Of a DNA stretch of 5,969 nt, positions 1 to 5,858 are shown piece after piece (position 1 is the stretch's first letter; every line of letters begins with the position of its first letter). Source of the stretch: Desulfovibrio sp. (GTDB lineage: Bacteria > Desulfobacterota > Desulfovibrionia > Desulfovibrionales > Desulfovibrionaceae); the NCBI GenBank assembly GCA_009773975.1, contig VSMX01000065.1, positions 6,540 to 12,508 on the forward strand. Direction: 5' to 3'. Made by a program: the position numbers and the translations under genes. The notes below the pieces were generated by a model, which did no database searches, had not been told where the DNA came from, and saw nothing but the letters and a program-made list of their open reading frames with translations.

Positions 1-1007
1 ACTGCAAGACGAGCGAAATGGAAGTGTTGAACTCGGGCGAGCAGAGAAGCTTTGACGAAATCATTGTTATAGACAATACCCCCCATCATCTGAAAACGCA
101 CAAGGTTCCTTTCAGGGACGCGAACGGTTCCATTATCGGCACTCTTGGCCTGGCCCAGGATTTGACCAGCATGCTCGATCTTAATCTTGAAATCGGCATT
201 TTTGTGGAGGCAATGCCTTTTCCCATCCTTATTACGGGTGAAAATGGCAAAATCTCCCATGTAAACGACAAATTTCTGGAAATGTTCAACGAATGCCGCG
301 GCGACCTGATAGGCGCAGCCTACAATGCATGGCGAGACTGGGCATTTGAGGATGTGGACGGCTTTATCGGCAATACCTTCCGCTATGCGCATGGTGATCG
401 GGACTTGTTGATCCAGTTTACGGAAAAGCCGCTTACCGACAGTTTTGACCAGCCAATCGGCATGGTGCAGGCATTTATGGACGTTACCGCGGAAAAGGAG
501 ATGGAAGCGCAAATATGGAAGGCTGCCAATCTGGACGCGCTCACGGGCCTTGCCAGCAGGCATGGCTTTTCAAAATGGATTGAAGACAATGAAGAACTGA
601 AGCACCTGCTTTATCTTGACCTGGACAATTTTAAATTTGTCAACGACACTTACGGGCACAAGGCCGGAGACGAGGTCCTCATCCGCCTTGCTGATTGCAT
701 ACGGAATGTTTTTCCGGAAGATTTTGCGGCCCGTCTTGGCGGAGATGAATTTGTGATCTGCATCTGCCGCAATCTTGATGTTTCCGAACTTGAGGAACTG
801 GCGAATGACCTTCAGAAAAATGTCGGCGCCTGTTTTGCTGATTCCGAGGAATTCAAAAACCTCTCCCTTTCCATAGGCGCAAGGCCATATTGCGATTCGT
901 CGGCTTCCATTGAAAAGCTTCTCCGCGAAGCGGATTCGGCCATGTACAAAGCCAAGGAAGGCGGAAAGGCCCGCACGGAAATATGGACCGCGGTAGAAAG
1001 CCAGTGA
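1..1007 (+). CDS. PAS-PAS-GGDEF protein, probable diguanylate cyclase (5' partial)
   Basis: This protein probably makes cyclic di-GMP from two GTP in response to a signal sensed by its PAS domains. The reading frame is open to the left edge and the first visible residues already lie in the back half of a PAS fold, so the gene starts outside the window; the ATG at 18 has no good ribosome binding site. Counting from that ATG, residues 1-50 are the end of one PAS domain (ending GLAQDLT), about 60-158 are a second complete PAS domain (starting near EAMPFPILI, ending MDVTAEKE), and about 168-322 are the GGDEF domain. The GGDEF domain opens with DALTGLASR, has the metal-binding segment DLDNFKFVND (first Asp at 201) and an intact GGDEF motif at 241-245, so catalysis is plausible. 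The RxxD inhibitory site that should sit five residues before GGDEF reads FPED, so its arginine is missing. No EAL domain and no membrane segment are visible in this part. The ligand of the PAS domains cannot be told from the sequence. Confidence 0.94.
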   Translation, partial: CKTSEMEVLNSGEQRSFDEIIVIDNTPHHLKTHKVPFRDANGSIIGTLGLAQDLTSMLDLNLEIGIFVEAMPFPILITGENGKISHVNDKFLEMFNECRGDLIGAAYNAWRDWAFEDVDGFIGNTFRYAHGDRDLLIQFTEKPLTDSFDQPIGMVQAFMDVTAEKEMEAQIWKAANLDALTGLASRHGFSKWIEDNEELKHLLYLDLDNFKFVNDTYGHKAGDEVLIRLADCIRNVFPEDFAARLGGDEFVICICRNLDVSELEELANDLQKNVGACFADSEEFKNLSLSIGARPYCDSSASIEKLLREADSAMYKAKEGGKARTEIWTAVESQ

Positions 1008-1033
1008 GCAGCCATCGCCGGGCAAGGACATTC

Positions 1034-1075
1034 TGTCAAGGCCAGGCCCTGCGGGCCGCTTCGCGGGCCTTGACA
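1034..1075. terminator. Hairpin between convergent genes, possible terminator
   Basis: A perfect 10-base inverted repeat, TGTCAAGGCC (1034-1043) and GGCCTTGACA (1066-1075), encloses a GC-rich 22-base centre that can itself fold (GGCCC at 1045-1049 with GGGCC at 1053-1057). It begins 27 bases after the stop of the GGDEF gene and lies between two convergent genes, a usual place for a terminator. Neither strand has a T-run after the stem, so it is not a classical intrinsic terminator; it may be a 3' end stabiliser or act in both directions. Confidence 0.4.
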
Positions 1076-1102
1076 TTCATGTCCGCTGAAAAATTCTCGT
1101 AC

Positions 1103-1146
1103 ACGTCTTTGCGCTGCAGGGCTGCGCCAGCAAGCCGCAAAGATGT
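1103..1146 (-). terminator. Hairpin directly after zraP stop, possible terminator
   Basis: Bases 1103-1113 (ACGTCTTTGCG) pair with 1136-1146 (CGCAAAGATGT) with a single G-U pair, and a small GCTG/CAGC hairpin lies inside. On the minus strand the structure starts at the last base of the zraP stop codon. A run of five T follows only about 12 bases beyond the stem, so the U-tract is poorly placed. I read it as a likely 3' end structure of the zraP transcript; rho-independent termination is possible but not clear. Confidence 0.4.
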
Positions 1147-1604
1147 CACTCCCAAAATCTGGCCCGATGATGGCCATGAGAATGGACTCCGCGTTTCCAG
1201 CCTCCATTTTCCTCAAAACCTTCTGTACCATATAAATCAGCAGGGAGTCCCGCTTTCGCAAGTTTGCTGCGTACCTCCACCCTCTCTGAAATCATGTTTC
1301 CTCGCAATTCTCCTATTTCGCGCGAAATATCCTCGATTTTGACCTTGTCTGGGTCCTGACTGGAAAGCAGGGCATCAAGTTCGGCTCTTTTGGCGCCAAG
1401 AGTCTGGCGAATTTTTCTTGTTTTTTCATAACTTTCATCAAATATTTTTTTGGCTTGCATTTGCTGTTCGGCTGTGAGGGCAGGTTGCCCCCAGCACCCG
1501 CCACAGCCATAATAACCAGGTTCAGCCTGGGCCCGAAATGCAAACCCCGTTGCAAAAAACGCTGCAATCCCAAACATTATAAAGGATTTCCCCAATATCT
1601 TCAT
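1146..1604 (-). CDS. zraP: ZraP-like periplasmic zinc/heavy-metal stress protein (Spy/CpxP/ZraP superfamily)
   Basis: Proteins of this family are small helical periplasmic proteins that bind zinc, act as chaperones under envelope stress, and in enterobacteria feed back on the ZraS sensor kinase. The 152-residue product starts with a typical signal peptide (basic MKILGK, then a hydrophobic stretch to about residue 23) with an AQA cleavage site, so mature protein would begin at Glu28. Residues 42-123 match the family core as I recall it from E. coli ZraP: a start like ALTAEQQ, a long charged helix pair with KRAELDALL, and an end like KAGLPADL, aligning without gaps. Possible metal ligands flank the core: Cys34 and Cys37 in CGGC near the mature N-terminus, and HSHGHH at 141-146. 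The start at 1604 is chosen because AAGGAG lies six bases upstream and the signal peptide begins there; the frame is open further upstream, but that extension spoils the signal peptide and crosses the promoter. The gene is convergent with the GGDEF gene and has its own apparent sigma-54 promoter. No zraS or zraR homologue is in the window. Confidence 0.86.
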   Translation of the reverse strand: MKILGKSFIMFGIAAFFATGFAFRAQAEPGYYGCGGCWGQPALTAEQQMQAKKIFDESYEKTRKIRQTLGAKRAELDALLSSQDPDKVKIEDISREIGELRGNMISERVEVRSKLAKAGLPADLYGTEGFEENGGWKRGVHSHGHHRARFWE

Positions 1605-1610
1605 CCAGGT

Positions 1611-1616
1611 CTCCTT
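1611..1616 (-). promoter_or_regulatory. Ribosome binding site of zraP
   Basis: The minus strand reads AAGGAG, then six bases (ACCTGG), then ATG. This strong Shine-Dalgarno sequence fixes the zraP start at 1604 rather than at start codons further upstream in the same frame. Confidence 0.85.
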
Positions 1617-1645
1617 GCTGGCAACACTTTTTGTAAAAGCGGCAA

Positions 1646-1661
1646 TGCAATTGTAATGCCA
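1646..1661 (-). promoter_or_regulatory. Sigma-54 (RpoN) promoter of zraP
   Basis: The minus strand reads TGGCATTACAATTGCA. Compared with the consensus TGGCAC-N5-TTGC(A/T), it matches 5 of 6 bases in the -24 element and all of the -12 element, with exact spacing (GG at 1660-1659, GC at 1648-1647). The predicted transcript start is near 1635, giving a leader of about 30 bases that includes the AAGGAG site. In enterobacteria zraP is transcribed from a sigma-54 promoter by the response regulator ZraR, so gene identity and promoter type support each other. Sigma-54 promoters need an enhancer-binding activator, which is not encoded in this window. Confidence 0.75.
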
Positions 1662-1731
1662 TAGAAAAAGATTGCCAATATATTGAATTAGCAGAATAAA
1701 AAGCAAGAAACCAAAGAAGTGCCTTCAAGTA

Positions 1732-1746
1732 TGTAACAATTTTACA
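1732..1746. promoter_or_regulatory. Possible activator binding dyad upstream of zraP
   Basis: Seen on the minus strand, TGTAA-AATTG-TTACA is a 5-5-5 inverted repeat roughly 100 bases upstream of the predicted sigma-54 transcript start, the distance at which enhancer-binding proteins usually act. A second short dyad, GAAG-TGC-CTTC, lies at 1716-1726. The position is suggestive but the motif is short and AT-rich, and I cannot match it to a known regulator. Confidence 0.35.
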
Positions 1747-1784
1747 CCGAATAGTTGTTTATTGGGTAGATTGGTTACAGGACT

Positions 1785-2657
1785 TCAAAAAACTGCCTTT
1801 ACAAAAAAGCGGATTGCCAGAAACAAAACAAGAACAACGAGCAAATATCGGATAAATCTTGCTGGCATGAATCGCTGGCTGGCCGCGCCCAGATACATAC
1901 CAGTCATGCCGCCCAGGCCCAATACAGCGCCAAGCATCCAGTCGGGAGAAAGATTTTGGGAAAACATCCCCAGCAGACTGAAAAAGATAACGCCCAGAAC
2001 CGAGGTCAAAAAAGTTGCAAGCAGGGTGGCGCCCGCAATCACATAGACCGGCAAATTGAAAAATGAAATTAGAAATGGGGACATGATTGCCCCGCCGCCT
2101 ACCCCGTAAATACCGCCAACCAGACCTACAGCCAGAGACAAGGCAAAAATGCTTGCGAATTTGACCTTGTATTCATTTCCTGCCCAGGAAAAAGCAAAGC
2201 TTTTCCAGGAAAAGAAAAGTATCTGGCAGCTGCCATTGTCTGCTTTGCCTTTCTTTCCCTTGCTGAAAAACAGCCTGATGCCAATATAGCCCAGAACGAT
2301 GGCCGCAAAGAGCATGAAGCGCCGCAGATCGGCAAGCCAGCCAGCCCGCAGCCACGCGCCAAGAAATACTCCCGGCAGAGTGCCTGCCGCCATATAAAAT
2401 ACAAGCGGCATCAACAAGCGCCCTTCGCGCCAATAACGCCAGACGCCGGCAGGACAGGCCAGCACATTGTATAGCTGGTTTGTGGCGCTGACAGAAGGTG
2501 TTGTATAGCCCAAAACCCCGATTTGAAATGGAAGCAGGAGGAAAGCCCCCGATATTCCGCCCATGGAAGTGAAAAAAGAAATAGCCATGGCTGCAAAAAA
2601 AAGCAGAAAAGGCGAGCATTCAACACCCGAAACAGCAAAAAGCATCTTTTTCCCCAT
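1785..2657 (-). CDS. TauE/SafE (TSUP) family membrane transporter
   Basis: This is a polytopic inner-membrane protein of the TSUP family, whose characterised members move small anions such as sulfite, sulfoacetate, thiosulfate or other organosulfur compounds. At 290 residues it is close to the usual family length. It shows two related halves: the first has GGISGAFLLLPF at 33-44, the second GGIYGVGGGAIMSPF at 181-195, each followed by hydrophobic helices and a conserved ATN or GAT segment (58-60 and 209-211). About eight hydrophobic stretches can be seen, split by a basic loop near 132-142 (SKGKKGKAD). The start is uncertain: ATG at 2657 has no clear ribosome binding site, while ATG at 2645 (residue 5) has GGGGAAAAAG before it. 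It lies 76 bases after folP in the same direction with no terminator seen, so it may be read from the ftsH-folP transcript. The substrate is not deducible; a sulfur oxyanion would suit a sulfate reducer, but that is inference only. Confidence 0.9.
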   Translation of the reverse strand: MGKKMLFAVSGVECSPFLLFFAAMAISFFTSMGGISGAFLLLPFQIGVLGYTTPSVSATNQLYNVLACPAGVWRYWREGRLLMPLVFYMAAGTLPGVFLGAWLRAGWLADLRRFMLFAAIVLGYIGIRLFFSKGKKGKADNGSCQILFFSWKSFAFSWAGNEYKVKFASIFALSLAVGLVGGIYGVGGGAIMSPFLISFFNLPVYVIAGATLLATFLTSVLGVIFFSLLGMFSQNLSPDWMLGAVLGLGGMTGMYLGAASQRFMPARFIRYLLVVLVLFLAIRFFVKAVF

Positions 2658-2733
2658 TTTTCGCCGAAGCCATTACAGCGCGCAACCTCAGGCTGACTTC
2701 AAAACTTCAGGTATCAGGGAACGCGGCAAAATA

Positions 2734-3588
2734 TCAATGCATATTGCGTGTGCCGTCCAGGGCGCACGCAAGTTCAAGAGCTGGACGCACTACCCACGGC
2801 TCATGGATTCGATGCCAAAAAACGCCTTTCTGCCATAATAACGCACTTGCCGTTGCCGTGGGATTACTTCTTTCATTCAAACCCATATCCAGCAAATTGC
2901 CAAGCCATGATTTCATGGAAATCCCGGCCAGGAGCGGGCGGCCAAATTCCAGAAATACATCCATATTGGCCATAAGCGCCAGGTTGTGGGCAAGATTTTT
3001 ACCAAAGCCAATGCCTGGATCCAGGACAATATTTTTTTCCGGCAACCCGAAGGAAGCCAGGCGATCCAGGGCCAGCTGAAAAAAAGCTCTGACTTCATCA
3101 ACAACATTTTTATAAAGTGGCATCTTTTGCATGAAAGAAGGGCGCCCCTGGCTATGCATCAATACATAGCCTGGTTTTGCATCCGCCAGGACTTCTCCCA
3201 GGGCTTCGTCCCAGAAGCAGGCCGAAACATCGTTGATAATTGCAGCCCCATTGGCCAGAAAAAATCGGGCTGTTTCGGCATGCCAGGTATCGACTGAAAT
3301 TATGGCATCCGGGAATTCATTTCTTATAGCTAAAAAAACCGGCAATAGCCGGTTTTTCTCCATGTGCGGGGGGAGGGATGCTGAGCCGGGGCGAGTTGAT
3401 TCCGCCCCCAGATCCAGAATGTCCGTTCCCGAATTCAGCAATTTTTCCACATGGGCAAGCGCGCATTGCACGCTCTGCAATCTGCCCCCGTCATAAAAGG
3501 AATCCGGGGTCAAATTCAAAATGCCCATCAGGCCGAATGGCTTTTCACCAGCAATTTCATCCCAGATACCGGGAGAATTACTGTCCAT
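2734..3588 (-). CDS. folP: Dihydropteroate synthase
   Basis: This cytoplasmic enzyme joins p-aminobenzoate to 6-hydroxymethyl-7,8-dihydropterin diphosphate to give 7,8-dihydropteroate, the folate pathway step blocked by sulfonamides. The 284-residue product is nearly the same length as the E. coli enzyme and has the family motifs in order: GILNLTPDSFYDGG (22-35), DLGAESTRPG (59-68), SVDT with Asp100, INDVSA (118-123), LDPGIGFGK (189-197), SMK (224-226) and RIH (260-262). The pterin-binding Asp59, Asp100, Asn119, Asp190 and Lys226, and the Arg260/His262 pair, are in place. The arginine of the usual SRK motif is Met225 here. The ATG at 3588 lies inside the end of ftsH, giving an 11-base overlap, with AAGG abutting the ATG; translation is probably coupled to ftsH. 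The frame stays open upstream, but the extra sequence is the basic shadow of the FtsH tail. A terminator-like hairpin lies within codons 78-86. Confidence 0.97.
   Translation of the reverse strand: MDSNSPGIWDEIAGEKPFGLMGILNLTPDSFYDGGRLQSVQCALAHVEKLLNSGTDILDLGAESTRPGSASLPPHMEKNRLLPVFLAIRNEFPDAIISVDTWHAETARFFLANGAAIINDVSACFWDEALGEVLADAKPGYVLMHSQGRPSFMQKMPLYKNVVDEVRAFFQLALDRLASFGLPEKNIVLDPGIGFGKNLAHNLALMANMDVFLEFGRPLLAGISMKSWLGNLLDMGLNERSNPTATASALLWQKGVFWHRIHEPWVVRPALELACALDGTRNMH
3332..3357 (-). terminator. Terminator-shaped hairpin inside folP
   Basis: On the minus strand, five A, then CCGGC, loop TATT, GCCGG, then seven T: a perfect 10-base-pair stem with a tetraloop and a U-tract, the textbook form of an intrinsic terminator. 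It falls within folP codons 78-86 and is read in the sense direction. The plus strand also has the stem followed by five T. Codons just after it include ATA and AGA (residues 88-89). It may cause partial termination between ftsH and downstream genes when translation lags; translating ribosomes would normally suppress it. The shape is seen; its activity is inference. Confidence 0.45.
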
Positions 3589-5560
3589 CCTTGTCTTTTG
3601 TCTTGTCATCGGCTGAAGACGATTTATTGTTTTTTTGTGCCTGGCCGGAATCAGCCATGTTTTCCGAATCTTTGTCTTCATCGTCTTCTTCCAGCTCAAA
3701 GTCCGAATCTCCATCAACTGCGGCTTCAGGAACAGGCTGCTTTTCGTTTCCGCCAACTTCCAGAGGCGGCAAAGGTTTGTCATCCATCAACAAATCAAGA
3801 TCATCGCCGGTTATGGTTTCGCGTTCCAGAAGGGCATTGGCTATGCGGTGCAGGGCGTCGGCATTTTCCTCGAGCAGTTTGCGGCAACGCGTATGGGCTT
3901 CTTCCACAATGCGCTTTACTTCCGCGTCAACAAGACGCGCTGTCTCCTCACTGAAATTCTTGTTTTGCACCCATTCGCGGCCAATAAAAACTTCTTCTCC
4001 TGTTTCGCCAATCGAAAGCGTGCCGATTGATTCGCTCATGCCCCATTCGCAAACCATTTTTCTGGCCATACGGGTTACACGCTCGATATCGTTGGATGCG
4101 CCTGTGGTTATGTCATCCAGAACAAGTTCTTCCGCAACCCTGCCCCCAAGCAGCACAACCAGGTTATTGCGCAGATAATTGCGGGAATAGCCATGCCTGT
4201 CTTCTTCCGGCAACTGCATGGTAACGCCGAGGGCGCGTCCACGGGGGATGATGGTAACTTTATGCACGGGATCGGATCCTGGCAAAAGCCGCGCTGCAAG
4301 AGCGTGGCCGCCTTCGTGGTAGGCCGTGATTCTTTTTTCGTCATCCGACAAAATCAGGCTGCGGCGTTCCCTGCCCATGAGGACCTTGTCCTTGGCGAAT
4401 TCAAAATCACGCATATCAAGGCGATCCTGATTTAGTTTCGCTGCCTGCAGGGCCGCCTCATTGACCAGGTTTTCCAGGTCGGCACCGGAAAAACCGGGAG
4501 TGCCCCGGGCCAGCACATCAAGATCCACCCCTTCGTCAAGGGGCGTCTTCTTGGTATGAACCTGCAAAATCCGCACGCGCCCGCGCAAATCCGGAGTAGG
4601 CACAACGACCTGTCTGTCGAAGCGGCCGGGCCGCAGCAGCGCAGGATCAAGGACATCGGGCCTGTTCGTGGCCGCGATCAGGATAACTCCCTCGTTGCTT
4701 TCAAAACCATCCATTTCAACAAGAAGCTGGTTCAAGGTCTGTTCGCGTTCGTCATGGCCACCGCCAAGACCGGCTCCACGCTGTCGTCCAACAGCATCAA
4801 TTTCGTCTATAAAAATAAGGCATGGAGCATTTTTCTTGCCCTGCACAAAGAGATCGCGAACCCTGGAAGCGCCCACGCCAACAAACATTTCCACAAAATC
4901 CGAACCCGAAATCGAGAAAAACGGCACTCCGGCCTCGCCTGCGACAGCGCGCGCCAGAAGGGTCTTGCCTGTTCCGGGAGGGCCCACAAGCAGGACGCCC
5001 TTGGGAATTCTGCCCCCGAGACGCGTGAATTTTTTGGGATTCGACAAAAATTCCACAACTTCCGAAAGTTCTTCCTTGGCTTCATCGACGCCAGCCACAT
5101 CGGCAAAGGTAACCCTTGCGCCTTCCTGGTTGAGCAGCCTGGCCCGCGAACGGCCAAAACTCATTGCCTTGCCCCCGCCGCCCTGCATCTGGCGCATGAA
5201 AAATATCCATACGCCAACAAGCAGCAGCATCGGGAACCAGGAAACCAGCAAAGTCATGTACCAGGGGGATTCTTCCGGCGGTTCGGCCTTGATTTCCACC
5301 TTTTTTTCAATCAAACGCTGTACAAGGTTCGTATCCCGTGGCGCATAAGTCTGGATGCTGTGGTTGTCGGCTGTGCGACCGGTCAGTGTCTGCCCCTGCA
5401 TTGTAACCGATACCAGCTGTCCTTCATCAACCTTGTTGAGAAATTCCGTAAACGGCACGCGAGTAACATTGGACTGCGGCTGCTGGAACATATTGAATAG
5501 CATTACCGTAGCCAGGACAATAATTGCCCAGAGCATGAGGTTGCGGCTGAACTGATTCAA
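3578..5560 (-). CDS. ftsH: ATP-dependent zinc metalloprotease FtsH
   Basis: FtsH is a hexameric inner-membrane AAA+ protease that unfolds and degrades misassembled membrane proteins and short-lived regulators. The 660-residue product has the full domain order: transmembrane segment 1 (about 9-25), a periplasmic domain (26-100), transmembrane segment 2 (101-121), the AAA+ domain (about 150-390) and the M41 peptidase domain (about 400-595). Visible motifs are Walker A GPPGTGKT (193-200), pore loop MFVGVG (225-230), Walker B with Asp252-Glu253, the second region of homology with arginine fingers Arg313 and Arg316, the zinc site HEGGH (415-419) and the third zinc ligand Asp491 in GASND. All key residues are present. 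Residues 600-660 form an acidic, low-complexity tail rich in D, E, K and S, probably disordered. The start is a TTG: AAGGAGG lies five bases upstream, and MNQFSRNL gives a proper N-terminus; the next ATG (5536) would cut into the first membrane segment. It overlaps folP by 11 bases and is likely the first gene of the unit. Confidence 0.98.
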   Translation of the reverse strand: MNQFSRNLMLWAIIVLATVMLFNMFQQPQSNVTRVPFTEFLNKVDEGQLVSVTMQGQTLTGRTADNHSIQTYAPRDTNLVQRLIEKKVEIKAEPPEESPWYMTLLVSWFPMLLLVGVWIFFMRQMQGGGGKAMSFGRSRARLLNQEGARVTFADVAGVDEAKEELSEVVEFLSNPKKFTRLGGRIPKGVLLVGPPGTGKTLLARAVAGEAGVPFFSISGSDFVEMFVGVGASRVRDLFVQGKKNAPCLIFIDEIDAVGRQRGAGLGGGHDEREQTLNQLLVEMDGFESNEGVILIAATNRPDVLDPALLRPGRFDRQVVVPTPDLRGRVRILQVHTKKTPLDEGVDLDVLARGTPGFSGADLENLVNEAALQAAKLNQDRLDMRDFEFAKDKVLMGRERRSLILSDDEKRITAYHEGGHALAARLLPGSDPVHKVTIIPRGRALGVTMQLPEEDRHGYSRNYLRNNLVVLLGGRVAEELVLDDITTGASNDIERVTRMARKMVCEWGMSESIGTLSIGETGEEVFIGREWVQNKNFSEETARLVDAEVKRIVEEAHTRCRKLLEENADALHRIANALLERETITGDDLDLLMDDKPLPPLEVGGNEKQPVPEAAVDGDSDFELEEDDEDKDSENMADSGQAQKNNKSSSADDKTKDKDGQ

Positions 5561-5572
5561 AGGAGCCTCCTT
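5560..5572 (-). promoter_or_regulatory. Palindromic Shine-Dalgarno and TTG start of ftsH
   Basis: The minus strand reads AAGGAGGCTCCTT, in which the last T is the first base of the TTG start codon. AAGGAGG (5572-5566) is a near-perfect ribosome binding site five bases before TTG, which decides the start. The 13 bases are a perfect inverted repeat around one central G, so the binding site can pair with the bases just before the start codon, or between two mRNAs. Confidence 0.8.
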
Positions 5573-5588
5573 GACTCGCTTCCTTCGG

Positions 5589-5600
5589 AAAACCGGTTTT
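5589..5600. repeat. Palindrome in the ftsH leader
   Basis: AAAACCGGTTTT is a perfect 12-base palindrome lying 29 bases upstream of the ftsH start codon. It overlaps a second palindrome, GTTTTAAAAC (5596-5605). It could be an operator or an mRNA stem; nothing else in the sequence tells which. Confidence 0.4.
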
Positions 5601-5609
5601 AAAACAAGA

Positions 5610-5640
5610 TTACCAGTTTTTTTATACTTACCGTTTTTTT
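5610..5640 (-). repeat. A-tract direct repeat in the ftsH leader
   Basis: On the minus strand AAAAAAACGGTAA (5640-5628) is followed 17 bases on by AAAAAAACTGGTAA (5623-5610), differing by one inserted T. The phased A-tracts would bend the DNA or leave an unstructured A-rich leader ahead of the ftsH ribosome binding site. Confidence 0.45.
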
Positions 5641-5660
5641 ATAAATGATGCAATACAGGC

Positions 5661-5690
5661 ATATAACGCATTCCATCAATATAACATCAA
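5661..5690 (-). promoter_or_regulatory. Candidate sigma-70 promoter of ftsH
   Basis: The minus strand has TTGATG (5690-5685), an 18-base spacer and TTATAT (5666-5661). This is the best -35/-10 pair I could find between the hairpin cluster and the gene and would give a leader of about 95 bases. The region is AT-rich, so chance matches are likely. I saw no heat-shock (sigma-32) promoter or CIRCE element. Confidence 0.35.
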
Positions 5691-5770
5691 GCATGGTTTT
5701 GGCAATGGCACCCTTGCCTGTCAGGGGCTGCCCCATTGATGGGTTCATGCCTTCATTATCTTGGATGATG

Positions 5771-5803
5771 TTTCCACTTTCGTTTTTTAAACGAAAGTGA
5801 AAA
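5771..5803. repeat. Perfect 11-bp inverted repeat, hairpin 1
   Basis: CACTTTCGTTT (5775-5785) and AAACGAAAGTG (5789-5799) form a perfect 11-base-pair stem around a TTT loop. After one mismatch, TTT at 5771-5773 pairs with AAA at 5801-5803. No T-run follows on either strand. Confidence 0.75.
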
Positions 5804-5814
5804 AGATCATTCGT

Positions 5815-5832
5815 CCAAAAACATGGTTTTGG
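5815..5832. repeat. Short inverted repeat, hairpin 2
   Basis: CCAAAA (5815-5820) pairs with TTTTGG (5827-5832) around a six-base loop. It is weak alone but lies in line with stronger neighbours. Confidence 0.5.
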
Positions 5833-5841
5833 GCTCATTCA

Positions 5842-5858
5842 CGCCGCTTGTCGCGGCG
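5842..5858. repeat. GC-rich inverted repeat, hairpin 3
   Basis: CGCCGC (5842-5847) pairs with GCGGCG (5853-5858) around a five-base loop (TTGTC). It abuts the next hairpin, sharing one base. Confidence 0.65.

Noticed and set aside
812..1261. Minus-strand open frame spanning the GGDEF 3' end and the intergenic gap
   Set aside because: It overlaps two real genes in other frames and has no family features.
1605..1706. Upstream extension of zraP to a start codon at 1706
   Set aside because: It would put 34 residues before the signal peptide, cross the sigma-54 promoter, and ignore the AAGGAG site before the ATG at 1604.
2187..2206. GGAAAAAGC / GCTTTTCC inverted repeat inside the TSUP gene
   Set aside because: It has a bulge, low complexity and no T-tract, and sits in the sequence coding a variable loop; probably chance.
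3589..3783. N-terminal extension of folP up to 3783
   Set aside because: The extra residues are the off-frame reading of the ftsH acidic tail and precede the conserved start region of the enzyme; 284 residues already match the family length.
4556..5500. Long plus-strand open frame antisense to ftsH
   Set aside because: It mirrors a highly conserved coding sequence, has no recognisable domain and no ribosome binding site; it is a by-product of ftsH codon use.
5599..5838. 79-codon minus-strand open frame upstream of ftsH
   Set aside because: No ribosome binding site, no family resemblance, and it runs through hairpins 1 and 2 and the AT-rich ftsH leader; most likely chance.
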